Source: Oikopleura dioica (Eukaryota; Chordata; Appendicularia; Copelata; Oikopleuridae). From it: a stretch of 64,000 nucleotides of DNA. Below the pieces are notes generated by a model, which was given only the letters and a program-made list of their open reading frames with translations, was not told the origin of the DNA and searched no databases. A program made the translations under genes and the position numbers. Each line of letters opens with the position of its first letter. The stretch's first letter is position 1. This document shows positions 50,213 through 60,950 of this stretch, one piece after another. The stretch spans positions 4,526,001 to 4,590,000 of the forward strand of contig OU015569.1 of NCBI GenBank assembly GCA_907165135.1, read 5' to 3'.

Positions 50213-53200
50213 AAAATTCTTACAGAAAGTGTGTGTGAAGTGTCGTTGCTAGTGTCTCTTCTATTCTCTGTCTCAGTTTGTCAATTTTGTTGTTTCGCTA
50301 ATTGGAAATTGTTGTTGTTGGCTATTATTTGGAAATTAAAAAAGGAGTTGCTCGAAACTTATTTGAAATCGTTTGCGAGTCTGTGCGTCCTTCAGATTAA
50401 TGTATTTTCTGTAGTTAATGTGTGTGTTTGAGTGGTGATCGCGCGTGGCGCGCGAGTGCCGCCGGGTGGCGTACGAGCTAGCCGAAAATGTCCGACGGGA
50501 GACGAACCGGGCGTGGAACGTTGCGCTCAGCTCCCTAGCAGCTCTCTAGCGCCTTTCCGCATCCCGCATTTCGCCGCGCTCCCACGCCACCTTTACCGCG
50601 CCATTCAACAATCACACAATTCCAACAATTCCCTAAACAACCGAAAAGAAAATCTCCGCTCATTATCCCATTCTCTTTCATTAAGCTATCAGATCGGCCA
50701 ATCTTGCAAAAGAAAGAAATGCATCTCAATGGAGCATTCATTAAAATGAGGAGCAGCGAAAACGATACCCTAAGAGTCAAACCTTAACAAAGACCTCCAT
50801 CTTTGACAAAATTATCCAAAATCCTTCCAAAGTTCAAATCGACTTAGGGAAAAGTTACTTGCTTTATAAAAAATGTCTTAATCTATCGGAGGAAAAAATG
50901 ATAATTCGTCTTTTAAAGTTTCGTACAGTCGTGAGGATTTATGAAAATCTGATATTTCTTATAAATTTGTTTTTTAAAGGTTTTGAGTGTTGTAAAAGTG
51001 TTGGCGCTCAGTGAGGCAGCACTGGTCGACCATTTTGGGCCTTGATAAATGAGGTATGACATCTGATTGGGATCAGGAATAGAAATTATCCATCAAATTT
51101 TTGAGTCAACTGTGGCTGATGGATCTTGTCCCTTTTCCGGTTGCGGTTATCGTTCTGTTTATCGTTGTGATTAAAAGTTTGGTTCTGATCAGAATAGCCT
51201 CACCCGCACGTTTATAAAAGAGAAAAACTTAACCCCTTCGTCGTTCTCGACCAATCGATAGGTAATTCTTCGACAAGCTCTGCTTTCGAAAGTTCTGGAG
51301 TAAGAAAAGAACGTACAGTTGTACTGTAAGTTTGGCGTTTTAGGAAGACCATCTGCAAACGTTTGACTCGATGCAAACGAGTTGTGGAAACGCTTTGTTT
51401 GGAGTACGAAATTTCATTTACGACTGTGTTAATCCAGAGCGGCTTCAAAGTAATGACCATAAAATACTTCCGCTAGTTGAAATTTTTCAGTCCGGAAGCG
51501 AGGGCGAGTCAACTGCCGCCAGAAAATTGCGATTGCGAATATTCGACCTCGATTCCGATGCAGTATCGATTCGCAGCTACTGTCACTATCTCTGCTCAGT
51601 CCTCAATTAGCCCACTTCTGATTTATATCTCGCCCTGGGAGACCCCATTTTACGCAGGTGAACCATCGATTCAACAAATCCCGCCGCGTGACACCTCCAT
51701 CAAGAAAACTTTGGAAATTCGTGGCCTTTTTTCTTGCTTTTGGAGAGTGACTGAGTTAAAAAGAGTGACTTGATATCAAAGTGCCGGCTCTGGGTCCAGT
51801 CAGAAGGTGCTCGAGCCGCTCTCAGGCATTACTTTGGTAGGTGCTTTAGTAAACAAAAGTTTGATTAAAAATTCAATTTTATTCAAGACTCGAGGAGCGA
51901 GTGGCGCCAGAAACACATTCTGGCTGATAAGATACTATTTTACTGCTGTGGCTCGTAACAGCAATCAAATCCAGCCCCTAATGTCGCCAATTAAACAAAT
52001 GTCATAGCTGGATTAAAGAAATCCCGAAGCGCCTCACATCCCAGCGAATAATCGTTTTGAATATCGTCACTTTCTTCCATCGCAAAATTTCAAAGGCGCC
52101 CGACGCTTTTTAGTCCCCAAATACAACAAAAACAAGGATCAAAAAACATCATTTTCTTAACAACCAAAGAAAATTCTCATTTTATAAAAAATCAAAATTA
52201 CTCATATTATTTAAAAATATTCAATAGAAAGAAACGGATAAGACAGTTGCAAGAAGATAGATTCATTAGAAAGTGTACATTTGATGCGGGAGTAATATCA
52301 AAGAAAGGAAGGCAGGGTTGATTCGGGATGTGTGCTCGTTGACGCCCATAATTTATAATTAGCCTCGATCGAGCTGCATCGCCGCTCGATTCCATCTCAG
52401 CAGACAAAGTGGCGAGTCGCTCGAGCTCCAGCCAACAATTTTTTTAAATTTTTGACATGGTCCAACCTTCGTCCACATCTTCCCCCAAGAGGGAGAAGCT
52501 CTCCAATAAAACGCTAGAAAAATGATCCTAATCAGAATTAAAATAGAACAGATATACTTTGTACTCCTTAGAATATATAAAAAAATGGTTATTTTTTATT
52601 CGAAAAGGGTGAGTTTTGAAAGAATGAATTATGAATTTTATGATTGTCGGGGCACATTGATATCTGGCATCAATATTTAGCGTTTGCAAACCTCTAATAA
52701 AATCATTGGCAGGATTGATTATTTAAAAATGCATTGTGGCGATCAAGTCTATCCAATTTGTTGGAATTAAGAGAGGACGAGAGATCGCATTATACATTTA
52801 AAAAACGCATTTAGAAGCATACTGAATAAAATTAAAGCATCTCAGAGCACTCTTATGGCATTTTTTAGTTTGTCAAGTTATAAGCGATTGTCTATGGAAT
52901 CTGTTCCCTTTGCTGGAGTTGAGGAAATTAAATTAAAAGAAGTGAGTTTATATCGCTGAGTGAGTAAATTATCACGAGCGTCTTTGAATCGGCCGGTCAA
53001 AGAAGACGCTAATCATTGATTGTGTGTAAGTAGATTACCATTGCCGAATACAAATTATTGAAAGAGAAACTCAATTACAAAGACTTGCAGTTTGCTATAA
53101 TTGCATCACGAGCGACCTTTATCTTCTTATCAAGGAGATCCCTTATGGCGTCCGCGCAAATTAACGCGAATCAAGGAAACCGTTAAGGGCATCTCATACC

Positions 53201-56200
53201 AAATTAAACGAATTAATAAGTTTAAAGTAAGCCGATAAAACCTGTCCTAAAATTTTTGGGCGATGAAAACAGCAAATTTCGAGCTTCCTGAAATGCCTCC
53301 TTGCTGTAAAATGGCTAAAAGACGCGAATCTAACGAATTTCGAAAATAAAAATTTGCTTTATATATGGACTTTATAAACCCCCGACAGTCTGAGTTACGC
53401 CTTGAGCACTGCACCAATCTGTGCGTATCAATAAGGTTCCCGCCCGTGAACCGAAGTCAAACTACGACGGGCGGGATTAGTAGCGCGCGCGCTGCAGGGT
53501 GGAGGGTGGACTCGGATTTTGTTACTCTCGAACTTTGGTTATTTTATGAAATAAATGAAAATGGATAAATAATTAAACTGCTCAATAATGATTTTAAAAA
53601 CAGTTATTTTTCATCGATGAATATTTTTCCCCAAGAAAGTTTAGAGCATAATTGAACAAAACTTCGCTCAATAAGTTATTAGAAGTATCGAGGATCGTAA
53701 TTCGTCGTTCCTTCCCCTTGATCTGGCGGCGGTTGAGGCGCGATTAGCCGCGACGAGCGCCAAAGTTCAGATGACTTGGGTAAATACCAGATCGCTCTCT
53801 AGATCAACGCAAAGACATTCCCATTCACTCCTCGCATAATCCCTGCTACTCCATCGAGACTCTTTTATTTGAAATGGCACCTTTCAAGCGCGGCTAAACA
53901 TGTCCCCGTCTAAGCCTCCAAGATAGTATCAACTGCCACTGACTAAAAACAATCATCAAGCGTGAAATATACTCAAACAATTATCAATAAAATGTTACCA
54001 ATTAAAATAAGCTTATTCTAACTGAGAATAGACAGAATTGACTTCTAAACAGAATCAAGAAGCCGCTTGCGGCTTCGAGCAAAAAAATCTTTCAAGAAAT
54101 TATACTGACAAATTTTTCTTTTTATACGTATTTTTTAATTCTGAAAGGAGAGAAACGGGAAAGAGAGCGGAGACCTGCGTACGGCGCAACAGCGCCATCT
54201 CAGTTTAATCTCATTTTGATATTAAAAAGCGCAGCCAATGAGCAGGCGCACGGCGCTAAAGCGTTTTTGATATCAAAATTAGAAGCGCCATTGGCTCCTG
54301 TACGTTTCGTACTGCTATTTTTTTACGTCGTAAGTGCTCAAAATTATGATCTCAATTTGTCTAGCTTTTAGTTAGCCTTTTAGATGAGGCGAAAGAAAAA
54401 AAAAACAATTTTGGCATAAATTTGCGTGCGCTTTGGAATTTCCCGACTTTGGAAGCGCCTTTCAATCTCGGAAATAGTGACAGGTACTTGAATCACTTGT
54501 TTCTTGAGCAGATAGCACTAATGACGACATATAGCTTGAAAAGTCGCCGACGTGATTGCGGGCGCTCATCTGGAAACAAACAATTTCTGAAATTTCAAAT
54601 TTCCTTGGCCCAAAGTGATCAAGTGCCAATCACTTGTGCCATGATTAATATTCAACAAAAAATAGTTAGCAGGGTGAACCCGCTGTTGTCGTGTTTGGGC
54701 TGGTGTTGCTTTGCGGCGCAAGTTCTGCTTGTTTGTTGTGTTGTTTTGGCGTTTTCATAAATTTGCGCTGGATCGTTAATGGACGAGGTCACAATGAGAC
54801 TCCGGATTGCCGATCGCATTTGGGCGAATATGCAGCATCGCTATTTATTAAATATACAACGGCAATTGACAGCTTCGCATCCGAGCTCGTCAAGCTGGCG
54901 ACCCGTTATAATTATGAGAGCGAGCGGGGTCAAATACCGAAGCGCCAAAACATTTTTGATTGTTTTACCAATTCCAATGGACAAGAAGTAGTCTGGCAGC
55001 AGCGCCAGTATCACCAGTAGATTGGGCAATATCGGCGGAATAAAATCCGATTGGGGCTGTTATACTACACAGCTTGACTATGCCAAACTACATATGAGCG
55101 GGATTAAATATTTAAACTGGTAATATCTCTTTTTCGTGTTGGATTTGCATATTAAAGGATCCGCCCGAGTGTGATTCAATTAGAAGCGCTACTTCCACTG
55201 AATTTCCGCACCCACAAAACGAGTCCACAATCGATTTTACAAGCGTATACAATTTTCCTCCCTCCCAATCCAAATAAAGCCCGAAATAAGAAACAAATGG
55301 CTAGTTTTGGTGCCTTCTTTGAAAGTTGCTAATTTGGAAAATTCGTCGTTAAAAAATTTGAATCACTATCTCGCCTTTGATGGGCTGAAAAAGCCGCCGC
55401 CTCTCGACATTAATTGTATCCGATATGCATAGGTCGCATCCGCCACTTCTTGAACTGGGAAAAGGTTAATCGAGCTGCCACCAATTGCTTTGTGATAAAG
55501 AATGACAAAATTCTTGAGCAAGGACAAACGCCCCGGAACCGTCTTTATTCACAAAACATTCGATTATTCTTTTTAGCAAGGAGTTAGAGTTCGGGTTAGT
55601 ATAATGCAGAAGATGATACTTAAACGATAACGCAAAGCCTAATCTTACTACAGTAGCAATTACAGTAGTTGATTTAATTTGATTTGAATTTGATACTGGG
55701 ACCAGATGGTGTCACTTTTGTTGATTGTTGGTGCACTGAATGGAAAATTGCGGGATCGGAAGTTGTTTTTTGAGTAACATTAGAGGAGGCAGCGGATCGG
55801 AAATATCTCCCTCTCGATTGCAGATAGATGGTGATTCTGCTGGGTGTTTGGGCAAACATCCGCATTTCGCCGAAAAGTCTTTTCAAAGCTAAATTGCACC
55901 TTCCAAATCGCAGCAGCATCAGTTCTGCATCGCCACACAGCCCAAACAAATCCCAATCGAAGATCTATTTATCTATTTGGAAAAAGACTTCCGCCAAAAT
56001 CTTATCACTTTCTCAAATTAAGAAAAGAACAGTGGAATAACCCACGAAATTTCGATTCCACGATTTTGCCTAAAAATATATACGGCCGCATGCAGAGCGG
56101 TTTTCAGAACCTGACTCAGGTTTTCCACACATGCAGCCGAGTCTGCTGATAAGAAGTCTCTTTTGCTAAGAATAGAACAAATGGAATGGATTTTATTGGG

Positions 56201-57933
56201 CTGATTTCATTCGTTTTTTTCTTGTTTTGAGAATGCATGTGCAGCTCGGCGATAGATTTCTGCGCTAATGACATCTTGTTTCTGTCGCAGTTTGAAATTG
56301 ATGGGATCGTGGCAGCAACAAAAGAAAATAAAATTTGTGGCTCGGCGACGGTGCCATTGTGCCTATTATTCGACTCTCACCGCCAATCGAATACCCATTC
56401 ATCATTATTCGCGGGTGCAATTTTGAATGCACCGCCGCCTCACTCTCCAGAGCAGCGTTTTTCGCTCCTTGTTTTGTCCACTCTAGCCGCAGTTATTTGA
56501 ATCTGACGGCCACAAGGGCCACCACAGCCTCTGATGGGCCACAGATCTGGTAGCCATTAATCCGGCGATTTGTAAATAGCCTGTTTTTAGCAATAATCAA
56601 TCCAAACTTCTAAACTCCAAAATGTGGCGCCCGTTAAGTGCCTCGCAAGTCGGCTTACTGTAACTTTCCCCCTGTAAGTTTTCCAAAGCGAGAGAGAGAG
56701 AGAGCGAATCAATCAATGCTTCTCAAGGTGCATCCAAATCGCCGAATTCGCCTGCCCGCGAAATTTCTTTAAACCCTCGCGCTAAGCCCCTCATGAATAA
56801 AAATCCCATTTCACCCCTAAAATCGCGAAACGCTAATCAATTTACTACCGCTCCATGAAACAAACCAGCGCTGGAAAGAAACAAAAAGTTCTTCCTTTTT
56901 TAAAAGATTTTTTAGACTTCGACTCAGGTTTTCTATTCAGGTTGCCGAGCCCAAATCGTCATACTTTGGAAATAATCGGTGAACCCTTATTTTAGGTGGA
57001 TATTTTGATTCCGCGCACGTGGGAAGAACAGTAGGCGATTTGGAATTCAAGTGGCAGATTTCCGTGTCTGTGTTTGCCTAATCGCGACCTTTTGGCAGCA
57101 GGCGCGCGCTAGAATTAGAATATCTCGACAACAGAGGCAGATACATTTAAACAATTCTCAGCCTGTTGACCTTATCAAAAACCAATAGTCAATCCTTTTC
57201 ACCTGACTTTCCCATTCGCTCAAAAGCGATCAAGAGAAATTTTAAATAAAAAACAAGTATTTTTTTATGTAAAAAATGTTTTTTGTTATAAAAAATGGAT
57301 TCTGCGCGGTGGTGATGAGTTTAGGAATAATATGCAGCGAGTAGTGTGGAGCTGTTTGGCAATTTGGCGGGTACTTGCAAAATGGAATTATCCCAAATTT
57401 TGAAATTTATGCTTTTCAAGTCACCACTCGAGTATTCATTAGCCTCGTGCATGTCGCAGAAATTAAAATTTTGGAAAGAAGAAAACACTTTTAATTCGCA
57501 AGGCAATTTATATGCGTGTTCGCGAGGGCCACTTTGTTCAATGGCCAGACTTGTGTATACTTTACCAATACACATGCCTATCATATTAACTTGCCGCCCG
57601 ACAATCATTTATTCTTCCATTTGCAGAGATTTTTTTCTTGAGTTCAGCCTTTTTAAAGCTTCGATTTTTGCGATTTTCGCAAAAATGAGATTTGGATCGC
57701 GCGCGTGCGGCACGATTTAATTTTTTCCGATTTTTTGCTGTTCCCTTGGAGCGGTGAAGAAAAGGATTCTAGGATCTTCACGCTGCATTCTCCTCTCTAT
57801 AATCGAGACTACTCATTAACAAGGCCACTGTCCTCTGATCAAGAAGAAACTCAACTCAAAAGATACATACTGTGCCACCTAAATTCAATAAACATTCTAT
57901 TTTTCCATTCTTGTCTGGTGTGCTTCATTCCTT
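50213..57933. other. Non-coding region upstream of ARID3
   Basis: About 7.7 kb. Near the gene it includes a GC-rich block (50440-50560) that may be the promoter. Further out are a palindrome at 54059-54076, an imperfect inverted repeat at 54213-54279 and a GA run at 56690-56704. No supported gene. The last few hundred bases before 57934 may already belong to the retrotransposon's 5' part. Confidence 0.5.
54059..54076. repeat. Short GC-core palindrome
   Basis: GAAGCCGC-TT-GCGGCTTC, a perfect 8-bp stem with a 2-nt centre, in the non-coding region upstream of ARID3. Confidence 0.7.
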
Positions 57934-58010
57934 GCCCAATAGTGGTACCTAGCCCAATAGCGGCTCCCAAGCCCAATAGCGGCTAACTCCTAGCCCAAAA
58001 GAGGCTCTCC
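57934..58010 (+). repeat. Four tandem units upstream of LINE ORF1
   Basis: Units of 18-22 bp start at 57934, 57952, 57971 and 57993, each with GCCCAA-AG-GG and a short variable end. They lie directly before the ORF1 reading frame, in the 5' untranslated part of the element. Tandem units here are common in LINEs and may carry the internal promoter. Confidence 0.75.
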
Positions 58011-58101
58011 GTTGTGGAACCTGAGTCCTGATAACTTGAAAAACCATCTAAACGTGGCCTGCGGGCCCCTAGCTCTCAGATCTTGTCATCTCTGGATCAC
58101 C

Positions 58102-60915
58102 ATGCACTCGAACATCCATGTTACACCCTTCTCCAAGGACCAACTGTATCAATCCCCTAAACAGCGCAAAATCGTAGGTCGCAATGCAGGAAAGTGGACA
58201 ATGAACTCCGATCGACCTCTCAGATACAACGGTCAAGGTAATGATGACGTAGCCACATCAGCCAATCAGCGAGAGGGGCGGAATAATTCGAATTTCTCAC
58301 ATCCCAACGGTTCCCGCGAAACAACAACCAACGGTCCAAATGAAGTAAACAAGGTCAAGAGAGTAAAAGAGAACATCAGAAGAAGGATTAGGAAGAAAAT
58401 GAAAGATCTGGCCCAGCTTAGCCAAACCATTGTTTCTGTCGACAAAACCAATAACTTCGATCCTGAATCACTCTCTACAACAAATTACTCTAGTCACAAG
58501 CATTTCAATAAACAATGTAGCTTTAGACTCTCGACATCGGTTGAACCTGGGAAAATCCCCGAGAAGAACAAAACAAATGCATCTGGAGACACCCCGTTTA
58601 ATGGCAGTTGCACGGAAAAGTTTTTCATTCCACCAGAGAACCAAACTAACAACAGTAAAAGCTGCAGAAAATCTTTAGCGGCTACGTTTGAAGGTATGTC
58701 ACGACAATTCGGAGCAATTCCGAAGAACTCCAACCGCTTTGAACCATACAACAGAGGAGGCAATAGACGCAACGTGGGCAACACTACAGATGAATTTCTG
58801 GATACATTCAATGCCACTGCTCTCGGTCGCAAAAATGATGAAGGTAAGTTTAACAGCCAACCGGTTTTGCCCCAGAACCTTCTTAACCATTGTAAGGAAG
58901 TGCCACCATATAAAAACAACATAATTCGGCAAAACACAACACCGAAAATTGACAATTTAGGATTTGGCGAGGAGGAAGATCACATGCCTCTACTTGACGA
59001 GTCTGAACAGGTGGACACAGAAGTCATGCAACTCGCCGAGGGAATAGCCATCTCCACGAAAAAAGGCTCAGAAATTAACGGAGTCTCCTCCAAGGTCGTC
59101 AATCTGGAATTCTTCGAGGATAACTACCAAATCCCAGCGTCAAGAGAAATCAGAATAACATTGAGCAGCAACGAAAACAACTCCATCTACGTCAAGAATC
59201 AAGGGGATAACGTTCTTCAGCGATCTTATATGGGGGCCCTTAACCGACCAAGAGACTCCCTTAATTTCGCTGGCAAAATCTTCATCTCAAAAAACTTCCC
59301 TCGGGACCGCGCGTTTGAAAACTTCTGGGAACAAGATGACCTGCTTCACGGATACAAGTTTCCGGATGGTCTACCCCGCCCAATAATGTCGAAAGAACGA
59401 GGCCCCTTCGTGTGGAGAGGCAAAGAATGGAGAAATCATCTTCAGGTTAACACAACAACCAGTGTCCTGATTCACGCTCTTTTCATACTCGGGTTTGACT
59501 ATCGGAACAATAGGCAGCGCATTCCAATGGAAATCATCCAGCTTTCTGACGATGGAACCGAGGAACTATGCATCGATGTGGAAGAAGAGGGGATCCAACT
59601 CGGGAAATACATTACCGGAGTCAGATTTAAATCAAACTTCATGACATACATATTCATGTACTTCTTCCCAAGCCTCCTCGCCCAATGGGAACCCCTAGGT
59701 CTTCTCATCAATTGCGAACTGTTTAACGCTAGCCTTGGATTGGTAGACGATCAGAGCATCCGAAATCAAGGCCAAGTTACTTGGCAATCCGTCATCCATC
59801 CAGCACTCATCTCGACAGTAATCAACCGGGTGCTGAACGTTGCTTATAAGATCCTGGACAACTTCCCCACGAGCGTCACTTTCGACTCCCCCCAATTTAA
59901 CAAGGCGATTGGGGTTACTCCCATTTCAACCCTCCTTGGTCCAAATTCAGAGCTAATGGTAGGACTCCGAGTCCCAAATTCAATTTACCCAGGGCTGAAA
60001 AAGATGCTCCATACCTTCTCGAGCTCATTCAAGTCCACACTCAACCGCAATACCGGTCTCGAAAGCTTAAGCCGTGCGAAACAACCTCATCCCCGTTTCT
60101 CAATGGTCTGGACAAAGGAGCGTTACTTAGGCAAAGGAATCCCAATGAAAAGCATCATCATACGTGAGATCGAAAGGCTACGTAAAGAACGACGGGGAAC
60201 GTCCGGACGAATCCCATACAGAACCATCGAAGAATTCCTGGAGATCGAAGAGAAGGAAACCAAACAAAAAGTTCAAGCTCATGCTTCTACTCACGTCAAG
60301 GCCCTGGACAACCTTAACGCCAAAAGCGAATTTCAGAACAATCAGCTAGCCTGGGTCGAACTCTCTAAGCAAAACGGCTACGAAACCCTAACTGCCGAAC
60401 AAAAGAACACCCGAATCCGCGAGCTAATGGCTGAGTTAGGTAACGAAAAACTAGTCAAAATTAGAAACCTGAACGAGGCCCTACTCATAATCAACTGTTC
60501 AGAAAGCAAAGCGGCTCCCAACTGCAGCATTTCCGATCAGAACATGGAAACGAACAAGACCAAAACCTTGGGCGACCTTCCAGAAGGTATCTCCGTAATC
60601 GAAGAAGGGAGCGAACTCGGAAGTAGAGTCACCCTCGAGCGGCACAATGGCTGCTCCCCTTCTGAAATCTCGTCGGACCAACAAGGAATTGGGAACAACC
60701 AAGGCAACAACACTTCAGCACGGAAGTCTTCCTTCAACCAGTTCCGAGCCGACCATCCTGTGAGCACTTCGGAAATGCGGCAGGAAGCACTGCCAGCGGA
60801 TTTGCCTCGTCCACTGGACCTGATGCCTCGAGATACCCCCAATGAAGATGCCGGAATGGAGTCTGAAGAACAATGCACGGAGTCGGAACAAGTATCTGCT
60901 AACTCAAAAAACTAA
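58102..60915 (+). CDS. LINE ORF1 (nucleocapsid-like) protein
   Basis: The reading frame is open from 58012, and the first ATG in frame is at 58102, giving 937 residues. The N-terminal third is polar and basic (KRVKENIRRRIRKKMKDL). A more structured middle has GPFVWRGKEWRNHLQ and FMTYIFMYFFPSLLAQW, and the C-terminus is acidic. No zinc knuckle or RRM is evident, so it is placed as ORF1 by position. In LINEs, ORF1 proteins bind the element's RNA and chaperone it during target-primed reverse transcription. The last sense codons form a slippery sequence, described separately. The frame is intact, which suggests a young copy. Confidence 0.7.
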   Translation: MHSNIHVTPFSKDQLYQSPKQRKIVGRNAGKWTMNSDRPLRYNGQGNDDVATSANQREGRNNSNFSHPNGSRETTTNGPNEVNKVKRVKENIRRRIRKKMKDLAQLSQTIVSVDKTNNFDPESLSTTNYSSHKHFNKQCSFRLSTSVEPGKIPEKNKTNASGDTPFNGSCTEKFFIPPENQTNNSKSCRKSLAATFEGMSRQFGAIPKNSNRFEPYNRGGNRRNVGNTTDEFLDTFNATALGRKNDEGKFNSQPVLPQNLLNHCKEVPPYKNNIIRQNTTPKIDNLGFGEEEDHMPLLDESEQVDTEVMQLAEGIAISTKKGSEINGVSSKVVNLEFFEDNYQIPASREIRITLSSNENNSIYVKNQGDNVLQRSYMGALNRPRDSLNFAGKIFISKNFPRDRAFENFWEQDDLLHGYKFPDGLPRPIMSKERGPFVWRGKEWRNHLQVNTTTSVLIHALFILGFDYRNNRQRIPMEIIQLSDDGTEELCIDVEEEGIQLGKYITGVRFKSNFMTYIFMYFFPSLLAQWEPLGLLINCELFNASLGLVDDQSIRNQGQVTWQSVIHPALISTVINRVLNVAYKILDNFPTSVTFDSPQFNKAIGVTPISTLLGPNSELMVGLRVPNSIYPGLKKMLHTFSSSFKSTLNRNTGLESLSRAKQPHPRFSMVWTKERYLGKGIPMKSIIIREIERLRKERRGTSGRIPYRTIEEFLEIEEKETKQKVQAHASTHVKALDNLNAKSEFQNNQLAWVELSKQNGYETLTAEQKNTRIRELMAELGNEKLVKIRNLNEALLIINCSESKAAPNCSISDQNMETNKTKTLGDLPEGISVIEEGSELGSRVTLERHNGCSPSEISSDQQGIGNNQGNNTSARKSSFNQFRADHPVSTSEMRQEALPADLPRPLDLMPRDTPNEDAGMESEEQCTESEQVSANSKN

Positions 60916-60950
60916 TTCAGGAGCCTGACAGTGAAGCACAGTCAGGCTCC
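60906..60950 (+). promoter_or_regulatory. -1 ribosomal frameshift signal between ORF1 and ORF2
   Basis: Heptamer A AAA AAC at 60906-60912, in the zero frame of ORF1, directly followed by the stop TAA (60913-60915). A spacer of 7 nt is followed by a perfect 10-bp stem, GGAGCCTGAC (60920-60929) with GTCAGGCTCC (60941-60950), and an 11-nt loop. After a -1 slip the reading continues CTA ATT CAG GAG, the frame of ORF2. All three parts of a textbook signal are seen; efficiency is not known. Confidence 0.75.

Noticed and set aside
54213-54279. Inverted repeat ATTTTGATATYAAAAA
   Set aside because: Imperfect, short and AT rich; not strong enough to call an element.
56690-56704. GA run
   Set aside because: A plain short microsatellite.
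57705-57986. 93-codon ORF before the LINE
   Set aside because: Overlaps the tandem units and shows no protein-like motif; more likely the element's untranslated 5' part.
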